A stretch of DNA of 64,000 nucleotides, from positions 184,161 through 248,160 of the forward strand of contig NZ_JANHJQ010000003.1 in NCBI RefSeq assembly GCF_024609785.1, written 5' to 3'. Made by a program: the position numbers and the translations under genes. This DNA is from Pseudalkalibacillus decolorationis. GTDB lineage: Bacteria > Bacillota > Bacilli > Bacillales > Fictibacillaceae. Position 1 is the first letter of the stretch, and each line of letters starts with the position of its first letter. The notes under the pieces are model-generated. The model worked only from the letters and a program-made list of their open reading frames with translations. It searched no databases and was not told the DNA's origin. Shown here one piece after another: positions 43,693 to 53,546 of the stretch.

Positions 43693-44601
43693 CTATACAT
43701 CTGATAAAGAATTTGAAAATTTCGCCTGAATTTCTTTTAAAAACATCTCAGCAGCAGCAGAAAAAGCCTGATGCTTTTTCCAAACAATATTTAAGTCAGA
43801 TTCAAGTCTTGGCTCTAGCGGTCTAAAACAAAGGTTACTATCACTAGATGTATTCACTATTTTATCAAGGGTTATTGCATAACCAATGCCCTCTTCAACC
43901 ATAATGGCAGCGTTATATGCAAGATTGTATGTAGTCACAACGTTTAATTTATCAAAATCTTCGCCAAACCAATCCGCAAATTCATTTTTAGAACATGTCT
44001 GTTTCATAGCCTGTCGTGAACAGATTAGCGGAACATTTAATAAATCTACTGCTTGAATGGTATTTTTTAAAGCAAGAGGACTGTCTTTCCTCATAACAAT
44101 GCCCCAAACATCTTTGGCTGGGATCTTGATATAATTATATTTTGATAAATCAGCCGGTTGAATTAAAATAACAAAGTCAAGCAATCCCTTATCTAGTCTT
44201 TCAGTCACATCTTCTTCGTTTCCGCTGTAGAGGTGATACCGTATATTTGGATAACTTGACTGTAAATCTTTTACTACCCGTGCAACCTGTTTCATGGCGT
44301 CTGTTTCCCCGCCACCTATGTAAATATCGCCACTTATTGTTTCTTCCTTAGAACTAAATTCTGCCTCTACTTTATCGACCATATCAACGATTTCTTCTGC
44401 TCTCTTTCGTAGGAGCATCCCTTCATCTGTGAGAACGATACTGTGACTTCTGCGAATAAATAGCTTTTCCCCTAACTCTTGTTCTAGGTCTTTTAATTGT
44501 CTTGATAAGGTAGGCTGTGTAACATGCAAAAAATCAGCAGCACGCGTAATGCTTCCTTCTCTTGCAACAGTAAGAAAATATCGCAAAACTCTAAATTCCA
44601 T
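43693..44601 (-). CDS. LysR-family transcriptional regulator (divergent from alpha/beta hydrolase)
   Basis: A 302-residue LysR protein. Its helix-turn-helix reads SITRAADFLHVTQPTLSRQLKDLE (about 17-40), and an effector domain follows (GDIYIGGGETDAMKQVARVV). GGAGGAG precedes the ATG. It faces away from the alpha/beta hydrolase gene at 44921, and the gap holds a LysR box that overlaps the hydrolase promoter. Control of that gene and of itself is therefore likely. Confidence 0.9.
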   Translation of the reverse strand: MEFRVLRYFLTVAREGSITRAADFLHVTQPTLSRQLKDLEQELGEKLFIRRSHSIVLTDEGMLLRKRAEEIVDMVDKVEAEFSSKEETISGDIYIGGGETDAMKQVARVVKDLQSSYPNIRYHLYSGNEEDVTERLDKGLLDFVILIQPADLSKYNYIKIPAKDVWGIVMRKDSPLALKNTIQAVDLLNVPLICSRQAMKQTCSKNEFADWFGEDFDKLNVVTTYNLAYNAAIMVEEGIGYAITLDKIVNTSSDSNLCFRPLEPRLESDLNIVWKKHQAFSAAAEMFLKEIQAKFSNSLSDV

Positions 44602-44655
44602 ATTTCACTCCTCCTTTATGCCTTAGTATATACGTTTAAGAAATGTCTTTCAAGC

Positions 44656-44674
44656 ATATCTTGATATAAGATAT
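44656..44674. promoter_or_regulatory. LysR-type operator in the divergent gap
   Basis: ATATCTT, five bases and AAGATAT form a perfect inverted repeat. Its core ATC-N9-GAT at 44658-44672 is a common LysR binding form. It overlaps the -35 region of the hydrolase promoter. Confidence 0.65.
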
Positions 44675-44689
44675 AAGTATTAGTTATAT
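44661..44689 (+). promoter_or_regulatory. Candidate promoter of the alpha/beta hydrolase gene
   Basis: TTGATA at 44661-44666 and TTATAT at 44684-44689 are 17 bases apart. The overlap with the LysR box suggests regulated use. The rest of the 319-base gap holds no gene. Confidence 0.55.
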
Positions 44690-44920
44690 AAAACGAAACA
44701 CGCTAGAATGAATAACAAAGGAGGGAGGAAAGGAAAATTTTTTGTTGTTCATATACGCTCTGATTATTTAAATGAACAAAATTGCGAGCGTTAACCACGT
44801 TGAACCTTAGAATAAGGACATATTTTAAGATAGTCTAGAGAGTGGAAATAAACCGTGGAGGGTTTTCAAATGTGACCGGGATAATAATAAAGTCAGCAAA
44901 AAACATTGGAGGGATTGTAC

Positions 44921-46081
44921 TTGAAAGAAAAATCTATTATCAAGCGAGGTATTCAGATACTTATACCAGTAGCTCTGGTAGCTCTGGTCTTGTTTTTATC
45001 CAGCACCTTCTTTTCATCAGCCTCAGGTGGAGGAGGCGATGTAAACAACAATGGAGACACTCAAGAAAATGCATCCACGACCGGCGTTGGGGCTGCATAC
45101 ACGCCGGACTTGTCCAATGGAGCAAACAACTTTTACAAGAGCAACAAGGTAACCATGAAAAAGGTTGAGTTTAAAAATCTATACAACATGAATGTTGTAG
45201 GGAATCTTTATATTCCCAAAGGTTTGAATAAGAACACCAAACATCCCGCAATCATTGTCGGGCATCCTATGGGCGCAGTAAAAGAACAAAGTGCGAATTT
45301 GTATGCCCAGAAAATGGCTGAACGGGGATTCGTTACTTTGTCCTTGGATTTGTCTTTCTGGGGAGAGAGTGAGGGTCAGCCGCGCAACGCTGTGTCGCCG
45401 GATATCTATGCCGAGGATTTCAGTGCTGCGGTCGATTATCTGGGCACGCAAGACTTTATCGATAGAGAGCGAATTGGTGTTCTTGGTATCTGCGGCAGCG
45501 GGAGCTTTGTGATCAGTGCGGCCAAAATCGACCCACGCATGAAGGCCATTGCGACAGTGAGTATGTACAATATGGGCGCGGCCAACCGTAACGCACTGAA
45601 CCACTCACAGACCCTTGAGCAAAGAAAAGCGATCATCGCAGAGGCGGCGGAGCAACGCTATGTCGAGTTTACAGGCGGTGAAACCAAATATACTAGTGGT
45701 ACGGTACATGAATTGAATGAAAACACTGGCCCCATCCAGCGTGAGTTTTATGATTTCTACCGTACGCCGAGAGGTGAATATACGCCTGAAGGTTCATCGC
45801 CTGAGCTGACAACGCACCCGACGCTAACTAGTAACGTGAAGTTCATGAACTTCTACCCGTTCGAAGATATCGAGACGATTTCTCCGCGTCCGATGCTGTT
45901 CATTACGGGTGATCAGGCTCATTCCATCGAATTCAGTCAAGATGCATACAAGCGTGCAGCCGAACCAAAAGAGCTCTACATTGTTCCGGGCGCCGGGCAT
46001 GTGGATCTGTACGACCGGGTGAATTTAATCCCCTTTGACAAGCTCGAGTCCTTCTTCAAAGAAAATCTGAAGAAAAAATAA
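44921..46081 (+). CDS. Membrane-anchored alpha/beta hydrolase with Cys nucleophile (dienelactone-hydrolase-like)
   Basis: A 386-residue protein. One N-terminal membrane segment (IQILIPVALVALVLFLSSTF, 11-30) is followed by a Gly/Asn-rich linker and a hydrolase domain from residue 80. The elbow GICGSG holds C191 where a Ser is usual, as in dienelactone hydrolases. FITGDQAHS and PGAGHVDLYD supply the likely acid and His. TTG 44921 follows GGAGGG with seven bases between; earlier TTG 44906 overlaps that site. The active domain probably faces outside. Substrate unknown. Coding sequence looks more GC-rich than its surroundings. Confidence 0.8.
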   Translation: MKEKSIIKRGIQILIPVALVALVLFLSSTFFSSASGGGGDVNNNGDTQENASTTGVGAAYTPDLSNGANNFYKSNKVTMKKVEFKNLYNMNVVGNLYIPKGLNKNTKHPAIIVGHPMGAVKEQSANLYAQKMAERGFVTLSLDLSFWGESEGQPRNAVSPDIYAEDFSAAVDYLGTQDFIDRERIGVLGICGSGSFVISAAKIDPRMKAIATVSMYNMGAANRNALNHSQTLEQRKAIIAEAAEQRYVEFTGGETKYTSGTVHELNENTGPIQREFYDFYRTPRGEYTPEGSSPELTTHPTLTSNVKFMNFYPFEDIETISPRPMLFITGDQAHSIEFSQDAYKRAAEPKELYIVPGAGHVDLYDRVNLIPFDKLESFFKENLKKK

Positions 46082-46145
46082 GGCTTGTGTTGGAAGATCG
46101 TAGAGAGCTTTGCGTGCCAATGGTACTTTGAGTGAAACCCACTGT

Positions 46146-46182
46146 GTGAATCCCGCTTATCTTGTCGGGATTCACCTTTTTT
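46146..46182 (+). terminator. Rho-independent terminator after the alpha/beta hydrolase
   Basis: GTGAATCCCG, a ten-base loop and CGGGATTCAC, then CTTTTTTAT. Confidence 0.9.
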
Positions 46183-46241
46183 ATCTAATGGAATAAAACC
46201 CCTTAGATGGGATTTATTTGTTTTTCGCTACCATAAGCTGA

Positions 46242-47112
<871 letters not shown>

Positions 47113-47152
47113 ACGTCAAAATGATTGATTAAAGGAAGTGGAACAATATTTT

Positions 47153-48325
47153 ATGAAGAATTCTAAAAGTTTACTTATATTTATCTTAGCAGTTGGTGTT
47201 TTTGGTATTATCAATACCGAAATGGGTGTAATTGGCATACTCCCTGACTTAGCAGATCATTTTGATGTCAGTGTCTCGACAGCTGGTTTAATGGTTAGTC
47301 TTTTTGCGCTAGCCATTGCCATTGCTGGACCAACGCTACCATTAGTGTTTTCTCGTATCAATCGAAAAAAAGTAATGTTACTCGTATTGGTTATTTTCAT
47401 TATTGGTAATATTATTTTCATCTTTACAACCAATTTTACGGTTGCTTTAATAGCACGTGTTATACCAGCCTTCTTCCATCCTGTCTATGTCTCGATAGCT
47501 TTATCAGTTGCTGCTGCTTCTGTTAGCGAAAAGGAAGCACCAAAAGCTATCTCTAAAGTATTTATAGGGGTTTCCGCAGGTATGGTCTTAGGTGTTCCAG
47601 TGGTAAGCTTTATTGCTAATACGATTTCACTTGAAATAGCGATGTCCTTTTTTGCTGTCGTAAATATTTTTACATTTATAGCGACGTTACTATTTGTACC
47701 TTCTATGCCGGTGCAAGAAAGGCTTTCTTACGGTTCTCAGTTAAAGATTTTAACGCATGGAATTACGTGGCTCTCTATTTTGGCAGTTCTCTTCTTAAAT
47801 GCAGCCATTTTCGGAGTATATAGTTATCTCGCTGAATATTTAGATGTTGTAACGAATATGTCGTCAAATTTAATTAGTACCATGTTACTTGTTTATGGTC
47901 TAGCTAATATTATAGGGAATATTATTGCAGGCAGATTACTTACAGACTATCCTATCCGTTCTGTAACCATCTTCCCTATTGTATTAACTGCTGTTTATCT
48001 TATTTTTTTCTTTGTAGCTGAACTTACTATACCTACAGCCATTATTATTTTAGTTTGGGGAATATTGGGAGGTATTGGTGCAAATATTAATCAATATTGG
48101 ATTATGTCTTCCGCTCCCAAAGCTCCAGATTTTGCAAATGGGTTATTTCTAACTTCTGTTAACTTAGGCACAACCTTTGGAGCTGCTATAGCCGGAATCA
48201 TTATCGCACAATTTGGAACAGAGTATATTTTATTCGTAGGTGTACTTTCACTAGTGTTAGGTTTTATATGTATTTTACTTAGAAATTATATGTATAGATC
48301 TAAAACAAATCAACTTGCTAGTTAA
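47153..48325 (+). CDS. MFS transporter, AraJ/sugar-efflux-like
   Basis: A 390-residue major facilitator with 12 membrane segments. The opening FGIINTEMGVIGILPDLADHF is typical of the arabinose-efflux (AraJ/YdhP) group, as is SRINRKKVMLLVL in loop 2-3. Such proteins export sugars or drugs; the substrate here is unknown. AAAGGAAG lies 14 bases before ATG 47153, longer than ideal, while GTG 47138 overlaps it. It stands alone between a dead GH1 gene and a terminator. Confidence 0.82.
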   Translation: MKNSKSLLIFILAVGVFGIINTEMGVIGILPDLADHFDVSVSTAGLMVSLFALAIAIAGPTLPLVFSRINRKKVMLLVLVIFIIGNIIFIFTTNFTVALIARVIPAFFHPVYVSIALSVAAASVSEKEAPKAISKVFIGVSAGMVLGVPVVSFIANTISLEIAMSFFAVVNIFTFIATLLFVPSMPVQERLSYGSQLKILTHGITWLSILAVLFLNAAIFGVYSYLAEYLDVVTNMSSNLISTMLLVYGLANIIGNIIAGRLLTDYPIRSVTIFPIVLTAVYLIFFFVAELTIPTAIIILVWGILGGIGANINQYWIMSSAPKAPDFANGLFLTSVNLGTTFGAAIAGIIIAQFGTEYILFVGVLSLVLGFICILLRNYMYRSKTNQLAS

Positions 48326-48406
48326 GAAAAAACCTAACGGGGGCTTTTCTTCAATAAAGTCTTTGAACGATCTTCCGTAATCAGGCGCATTTCTGAAGTA
48401 ACGATA

Positions 48407-48451
48407 AAAGTCCAATTTCTCAATTTTAATGCTGAGAAATTGGACTTTTTA
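48407..48451 (+). terminator. Rho-independent terminator after the MFS gene
   Basis: AAAGTCCAATTTCT and AGAAATTGGACTTT form a perfect stem with a short loop, then T-rich sequence. Confidence 0.88.
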
Positions 48452-48880
48452 TATTTACTTATAGTACAAAATAGCGCTTAAAATAGGTGCAAAATAACAC
48501 CTAAAATGACAGATTGTTTCCTGATTGAATTATTACTAGTTCCATAAACTACCGTTTTCGGTTCTTTTTACGGAAACTAAATTGGAAGTATATATTAAGA
48601 TAGAGATGAGATTGTTTATACCCTGGTTAAATCCCCTTTGCCAAGTGGTTATTTTTCTTCTTCCTCATTTATTGACGCTATTTTCATGGGGATGACAATA
48701 GATTCCTCTCCCAATAATATCCCACTGGTTCCGCTATACATAAAGCTATTAAGTCATTTAATTCCAGTTAGTAATTTAAAGAAAGCATTTCCAACAGGTA
48801 TTGGATATAGAGCACTTTTTTCTATTCGAAGCTATTTGTGATTATGTGAAAATAAACTAGGCACGTAACTTAATTTTTTA
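48452..48880. other. Gene-free stretch
   Basis: I see no convincing gene. A 67-residue frame at 48638-48841 has no ribosome site and no recognised similarity. The region is AT-rich and may hold decayed sequence. Confidence 0.5.
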
Positions 48881-48949
48881 TTGCGAGAGGATTAGGCAAC
48901 CATTTGAGAGGAATAGGATAACGGTCGCTTTTTCATTTGTTGCATAATA
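48881..48949. repeat. 69-bp dispersed repeat, copy 1
   Basis: It starts TTGCGAGAGGATTAGGCAAC and ends CATTTGTTGCATAATA. The partner copy at 51912 has the same length. Ends are partly inverted (ATTAGGCAA and TTGCATAAT), giving a possible hairpin. Confidence 0.75.
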
Positions 48950-49053
48950 AAAAAGCCTCTACTTTTTCTATAACTATTATTTATTTTGTAAAATGATAAC
49001 CCAAGTTCTAAACAGAGTTAACTTGATAAATGAAAAATAAGCCAACAGTCCCC

Positions 49054-49188
49054 AATTAAAGAAAACTTGGCAAAGCCAAGCCTTGGTGCAGGCTGAGCCT
49101 TAGCTGCACTTATACTTGGGACTTAAACTTTTTTTCACCGGAGGTCATTCTTCTTGCTGAAAAGTTATACTTTCCTAACGTATAAAAT
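49054..49188 (-). repeat. Dispersed intergenic repeat, copy E (reverse orientation)
   Basis: Read on the minus strand it starts TATACGTTAGGAAAGTATAAC and, after a longer middle, continues GTATAAGTGCAGCTAAGGCT and GCCAAGTTTTCTTTAATT. It is the same two-module plan as copies A and F but reversed. It lies upstream of the cytochrome P460 gene. Confidence 0.75.
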
Positions 49189-49302
49189 AGTTATTACCTT
49201 TGGTGAATTAGTAATTATAACCATAAGAACAGCACGACATCCCAGAATCTTTGACTCTACACGAGTCAATACAAGTACAAAAAATTAGAGGAGGAAAACA
49301 AT

Positions 49303-50043
49303 TTGAAAAAACTATTATTTCCGTCCCTTGCATTGGTGATGTCCCTCAATCTTACAGCTTGCAACAGCAACAATGAAACAAATGACATTTCCCAAGAGGA
49401 GGCATCGGGTGACACTTCCCAGCAGGAGCCATCTGGGTATGACCGTGAACTTGTCAAATTTCCTGAGAACTACGATAAGGGTGTGAACTACACGACTGTG
49501 CATCGAGGAAATGTCAGAGAGGAACTCTACACTAGCCGGGAAGCGATCGAAGCGGTGCAGAACGGGCAACCAATCCCGAGTGGCACAGTAATTACTCTCG
49601 AGATATATAGAGATGAAGATCTTGATGAAATCTTCGTGATGGAAAAGCGCACTGGCTGGGGCGACCAGAACCCCCCCGATACCCCGCGTAACGGGGATTG
49701 GCTATACCAGGAATTCAATGGCGACAGGTCGTTGGATTACGAGGAAGACATCGGTCGCTGCTTTTCCTGCCACGCGAATCAGGAACGGGATGACTTTGTG
49801 AATTCGTTAGATGCCATGAAAGAGTTTGATTTAGGAGAGGTTGCACAATCAAAGAACAGCAGTACAGAAACCCCAATTGCAGCTATCCCTACAGAGCACT
49901 GGAAGGTAAGTGAGATATCTGCTCATATGAATGATTCTAAGGATGTAAATAAAGAAGAAAGTAATTTAATAGATGATGAGGAAAAAGCGAAAAAAATTAA
50001 GGACGTTCTTTTGAAGATGTATTTACAGCAATATAAAAGCTAA
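49303..50043 (+). CDS. Cytochrome P460 family lipoprotein
   Basis: A 246-residue lipoprotein: signal ending LTAC with lipidated C20, a low-complexity linker, then a P460 domain (about 45-165). The haem-binding CFSCH lies at 153-157, and K115 in VMEKRTGWG is a candidate for the lysine-haem cross-link of this family. It would sit outside the membrane and may oxidise or detoxify small nitrogen compounds, but function in Firmicutes is unproven. The tail after 180 is charged, AT-rich and unlike the GC-richer body. TTG start after AGGAGG. Confidence 0.85.
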   Translation: MKKLLFPSLALVMSLNLTACNSNNETNDISQEEASGDTSQQEPSGYDRELVKFPENYDKGVNYTTVHRGNVREELYTSREAIEAVQNGQPIPSGTVITLEIYRDEDLDEIFVMEKRTGWGDQNPPDTPRNGDWLYQEFNGDRSLDYEEDIGRCFSCHANQERDDFVNSLDAMKEFDLGEVAQSKNSSTETPIAAIPTEHWKVSEISAHMNDSKDVNKEESNLIDDEEKAKKIKDVLLKMYLQQYKS

Positions 50044-50128
50044 TGGATGTGTTGCTATTAAAGGATACTTTCATGTCCACTATGGAAACAAAATCCAGTG
50101 ATTAATTAAATAGATAGAGGAGAATTCT

Positions 50129-50818
50129 TTGAATCGAAAGATGTTAATCAGGTTGGTTATTGACCTTTCTATGACAGTTCTGATGTTAGTTGCAATGGCT
50201 TACCATATTACCGGAAATACAATCCATGAACTAGTAGGAGTTTTATTGTTTTTGTTGTTTATTGCCCACAATATTTTAAATCGAAGATGGTATAAGACGA
50301 TTTTTAAGGGCAAGTACAATGTACGACGTATTCTGAGCATAGTGGTTAATCTGCTTTTTCTTGTATCTATGGCTGTAGTGATGATAAGTTCTGTGCCAAT
50401 TTCCCGTGACATCTTTCCCTTTTTTCCTATAAACAATGACATGATTCTATTACAGATACATGTTATGACTTCATATTGGGGATTTATCTTCATGGCTGTG
50501 CATATAGGAATGTCCTGGGGAACAATTTTCAATGCAGTACGAAAGATGACGGGAATTACCAGCACCAGCCGTATCCATACAATTGTGTTGCGTGTCATAG
50601 CGGTGTTGATTGTTGTTTATGGTGTGCAGGCTTCTTTCGAGAGAGATATGCTTTACAAGTTAACCATATATAATCCATTTGGTTGGAACTTTGATGAGTC
50701 CTCCATGGGCTTTTTAATAGATCATCTATCCATAATGGGAATATATATTAGTGGGACTCATTACGTTCTGAAATTTGTTCAAAAGCGGGATAAAACTAGG
50801 CTTACAAGGAGCAGCTAA
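50129..50818 (+). CDS. DUF4405 integral membrane protein, probable b-type haem carrier
   Basis: A 229-residue protein with about six membrane segments. Histidines in several of them (AYHITGNTIHEL, FIAHNILNRRWYK, LQIHVMTSYWGF, FMAVHIGMSWG) suit a cytochrome-b561-like haem fold. TTG 50129 follows AGAGGAG. It starts 85 bases after the P460 gene, so the two may form an electron-transfer pair across the membrane. Confidence 0.8.
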   Translation: MNRKMLIRLVIDLSMTVLMLVAMAYHITGNTIHELVGVLLFLLFIAHNILNRRWYKTIFKGKYNVRRILSIVVNLLFLVSMAVVMISSVPISRDIFPFFPINNDMILLQIHVMTSYWGFIFMAVHIGMSWGTIFNAVRKMTGITSTSRIHTIVLRVIAVLIVVYGVQASFERDMLYKLTIYNPFGWNFDESSMGFLIDHLSIMGIYISGTHYVLKFVQKRDKTRLTRSS

Positions 50819-50855
50819 AAGAAATTGATACAGGTTTAAAAGAGAGGAATATCAA

Positions 50856-50900
50856 ATGAATTATTGGAAAAGGTTTAATAAGGGCAAATTTGCAGAATGA
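50856..50900 (+). CDS. Very short frame (14 aa), doubtful
   Basis: ATG 50856 follows AGAGAGGAA and encodes MNYWKRFNKGKFAE before a stop and a terminator. It may be the first codons of a lost gene in the P460 operon. I would not rely on it as an expressed peptide. Confidence 0.2.
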   Translation: MNYWKRFNKGKFAE

Positions 50901-50940
50901 AAAAGTGCATTAATCCAGGATCGGATTAATGCACTTTTTT
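50901..50940. terminator. Bidirectional terminator between converging genes
   Basis: AAAAGTGCATTAATCC, a short loop and GGATTAATGCACTTTT form a 16-bp stem with A and T flanks. It can end both the P460 operon and the AraC gene. Confidence 0.92.
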
Positions 50941-51841
50941 ATCCATATGTCGCCTTCAGACGGTTAATATCTTCTTTTGGTGGTAAACCAAACATACGAG
51001 AATATTCACGGCTGAATTGGGATGGGCTTTCGTATCCTACCCGGAATGCAACATCTGCTGCATCTGCTGATTCGGATAATAACAGGCTCCGGGCTTCTTG
51101 AAGTCTCAGTTGTTTTTGGAATTGAATTGGGCTCATCGCGGTTATCTCTTTAAAGTGCCGATGGAGTGAAGAGACACTCATATTTGCTATTTCCGCAAGT
51201 TCCTCAATCTTAAAAGGCTTTTCATAGTTATTCATGATATGTTCAATCACGTCACTTATTTGATGGGTAGAACTTCCTTCTATTGCTATTTGTTTCAGCA
51301 TTTCCCCATGTTCTCCTTGTAGAACCCTATAGATGATTTCTTTCACAATTAGAGGAGTAAGTACCGGGATGTCCTCTGGAGTATCTAGCAAACGAACCAA
51401 TCTTGTTACCGCGTCTAACAAAGATGGCTCTATTTTGCTGACATACATACCTCGTTTAGCATTTTCCTTCTTGTCAGCTCCCATTTGGAATTCACGTAAC
51501 ACCTCTAATATTTCACTCGGTGTAAATTCAAGTTTGAGAGCAAGGTAAGGAACTTCTGAAGATGCTTCCGTGACTTGACCGGTAATTGGCAGGTTAACGG
51601 ATGCAACAAGGTAATCAGCAGCACCGTACCTGAAGCGCTCCTGTGACAGCAATACCTCCTTCATCCCTTGAACAACAATGCATAAGGAAGGCTTGTGAAC
51701 TCCGTAATTTGGCCCAGTATCATTAGAATAACGGGAGAAAAATAAAGACGGAATAGCAGTCATTTGAGTACCGTCCCGTCCTGATTGACCCTCTATGATT
51801 TTGGAGAGCTCTACTCTTTGTCTATATAATTGTTCAAACAT
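50939..51841 (-). CDS. AraC family transcriptional regulator
   Basis: A 300-residue regulator with an AraC_N (PF06719-type) sensor domain first (YGVHKPSLCIVVQGMKEVLL, FRYGAADYLVASVNLP) and two helix-turn-helix motifs at the end (IEELAEIANMSVSSLHRHFKE, AADVAFRVGYESPSQFSREY). Related regulators often control aldehyde-reducing aldo-keto reductases, and one is divergently placed at 52152. GGAGGA places the start at 51841; an upstream start at 51880 has no ribosome site. Confidence 0.9.
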   Translation of the reverse strand: MFEQLYRQRVELSKIIEGQSGRDGTQMTAIPSLFFSRYSNDTGPNYGVHKPSLCIVVQGMKEVLLSQERFRYGAADYLVASVNLPITGQVTEASSEVPYLALKLEFTPSEILEVLREFQMGADKKENAKRGMYVSKIEPSLLDAVTRLVRLLDTPEDIPVLTPLIVKEIIYRVLQGEHGEMLKQIAIEGSSTHQISDVIEHIMNNYEKPFKIEELAEIANMSVSSLHRHFKEITAMSPIQFQKQLRLQEARSLLLSESADAADVAFRVGYESPSQFSREYSRMFGLPPKEDINRLKATYG

Positions 51842-51911
51842 AAAATCCTCCTTTGTTTTCTTCATCCGTGATGGTCTCATTATAAAGCTAATTCACTTTC
51901 TGAGTAAATGG

Positions 51912-51980
51912 TTGCGAGAGGATTATGCAATCATTTGATGCGATTGTGATACCAGTTGTGATTTCATTTGTTGCATAATT
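51912..51980. repeat. 69-bp dispersed repeat, copy 2
   Basis: It matches the copy at 48881 at both ends (TTGCGAGAGGATTATGCAA and CATTTGTTGCATAATT) and in length, with a divergent centre. Here ATTATGCAA and TTGCATAAT are exact inverted repeats. It occupies the gap between the divergent AraC and aldo/keto reductase genes, where it could bear on their expression. Confidence 0.75.
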
Positions 51981-52103
51981 AGGATGCTCAAGTTGATGTT
52001 TTTCGCGTCTTAAATATACTCCTATAAACCGTTGTGCAGACGCCTTAGATGCCCCATCAGCAGGAAAACGTGTTTATTTATTAATTCAAGGCACGGCACC
52101 TGA

Positions 52104-53002
<899 letters not shown>

Positions 53003-53003
<1 letters not shown>

Positions 53004-53179
53004 TGTTCGTTCTTAGACAACAAAACTGGTTGAAATATTATGGAGGTACTATTTCTGAAGGTCTGCGTAAAGAAGAATTTGCTAACAATATTCGCTCAAC
53101 CATTATTTCACCAGGAACGGTAGATACAGAACTTCATACAACCATTAATGACCCTAAAAATCGCGAGTGGGAAATTTAG
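53003..53179 (+). pseudogene. Short-chain dehydrogenase C-terminal fragment
   Basis: A 58-residue frame reads SEGLRKEEFANNIRSTIISP and GTVDTEL, the post-catalytic region of short-chain dehydrogenases. The nucleotide-binding half and catalytic Tyr are missing. It starts at the last bases of the reductase gene without a ribosome site, so it is a remnant. Confidence 0.7.
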
Positions 53180-53315
53180 ACTACTTTAGCCTTTAGCCTG
53201 AAAAATTGGTATAATTAGGGTTAAAGAAAGAGGCGAACACTAGTGTCTACAAAAGAATATAAAGTAAAAGTTGGAGAACAAATGGGCTTTCCTCGATACT
53301 CTCTGTAAATAAAGA

Positions 53316-53357
53316 AGACCTCCTGTACTGGTAAAAGGTAGTATAGGAGGCTTTTTA
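53316..53357 (+). terminator. Rho-independent terminator downstream of the aldo/keto reductase
   Basis: CCTCCTGTACT and AGTATAGGAGG pair with one G-U, followed by CTTTTT. The rest of 53180-53546 holds no gene I can support; a 21-residue frame at 53243 is not convincing. Confidence 0.85.
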
Positions 53358-53546
53358 TGTTTTTTAAGTGTTCGTTGATAGCGTCGCAAGTGCTGTTGTC
53401 AAAGTATTTCAGCAATGGAATCTGTTTATTGTCATTTTTTACAATAGGACAGTGGATAATTTACGCTACTTGCAAACCCCTCAAAATCATCTTAGGCTCC
53501 GAACGATTATGAAACCTGAAGATTTAAAGGTCGGAGGTCTGACCAT

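Noticed and set aside
48638-48841. 67-codon frame rich in Ser/Ile/Leu
   Set aside because: No ribosome site, no recognised motif, and located in decayed intergenic sequence.
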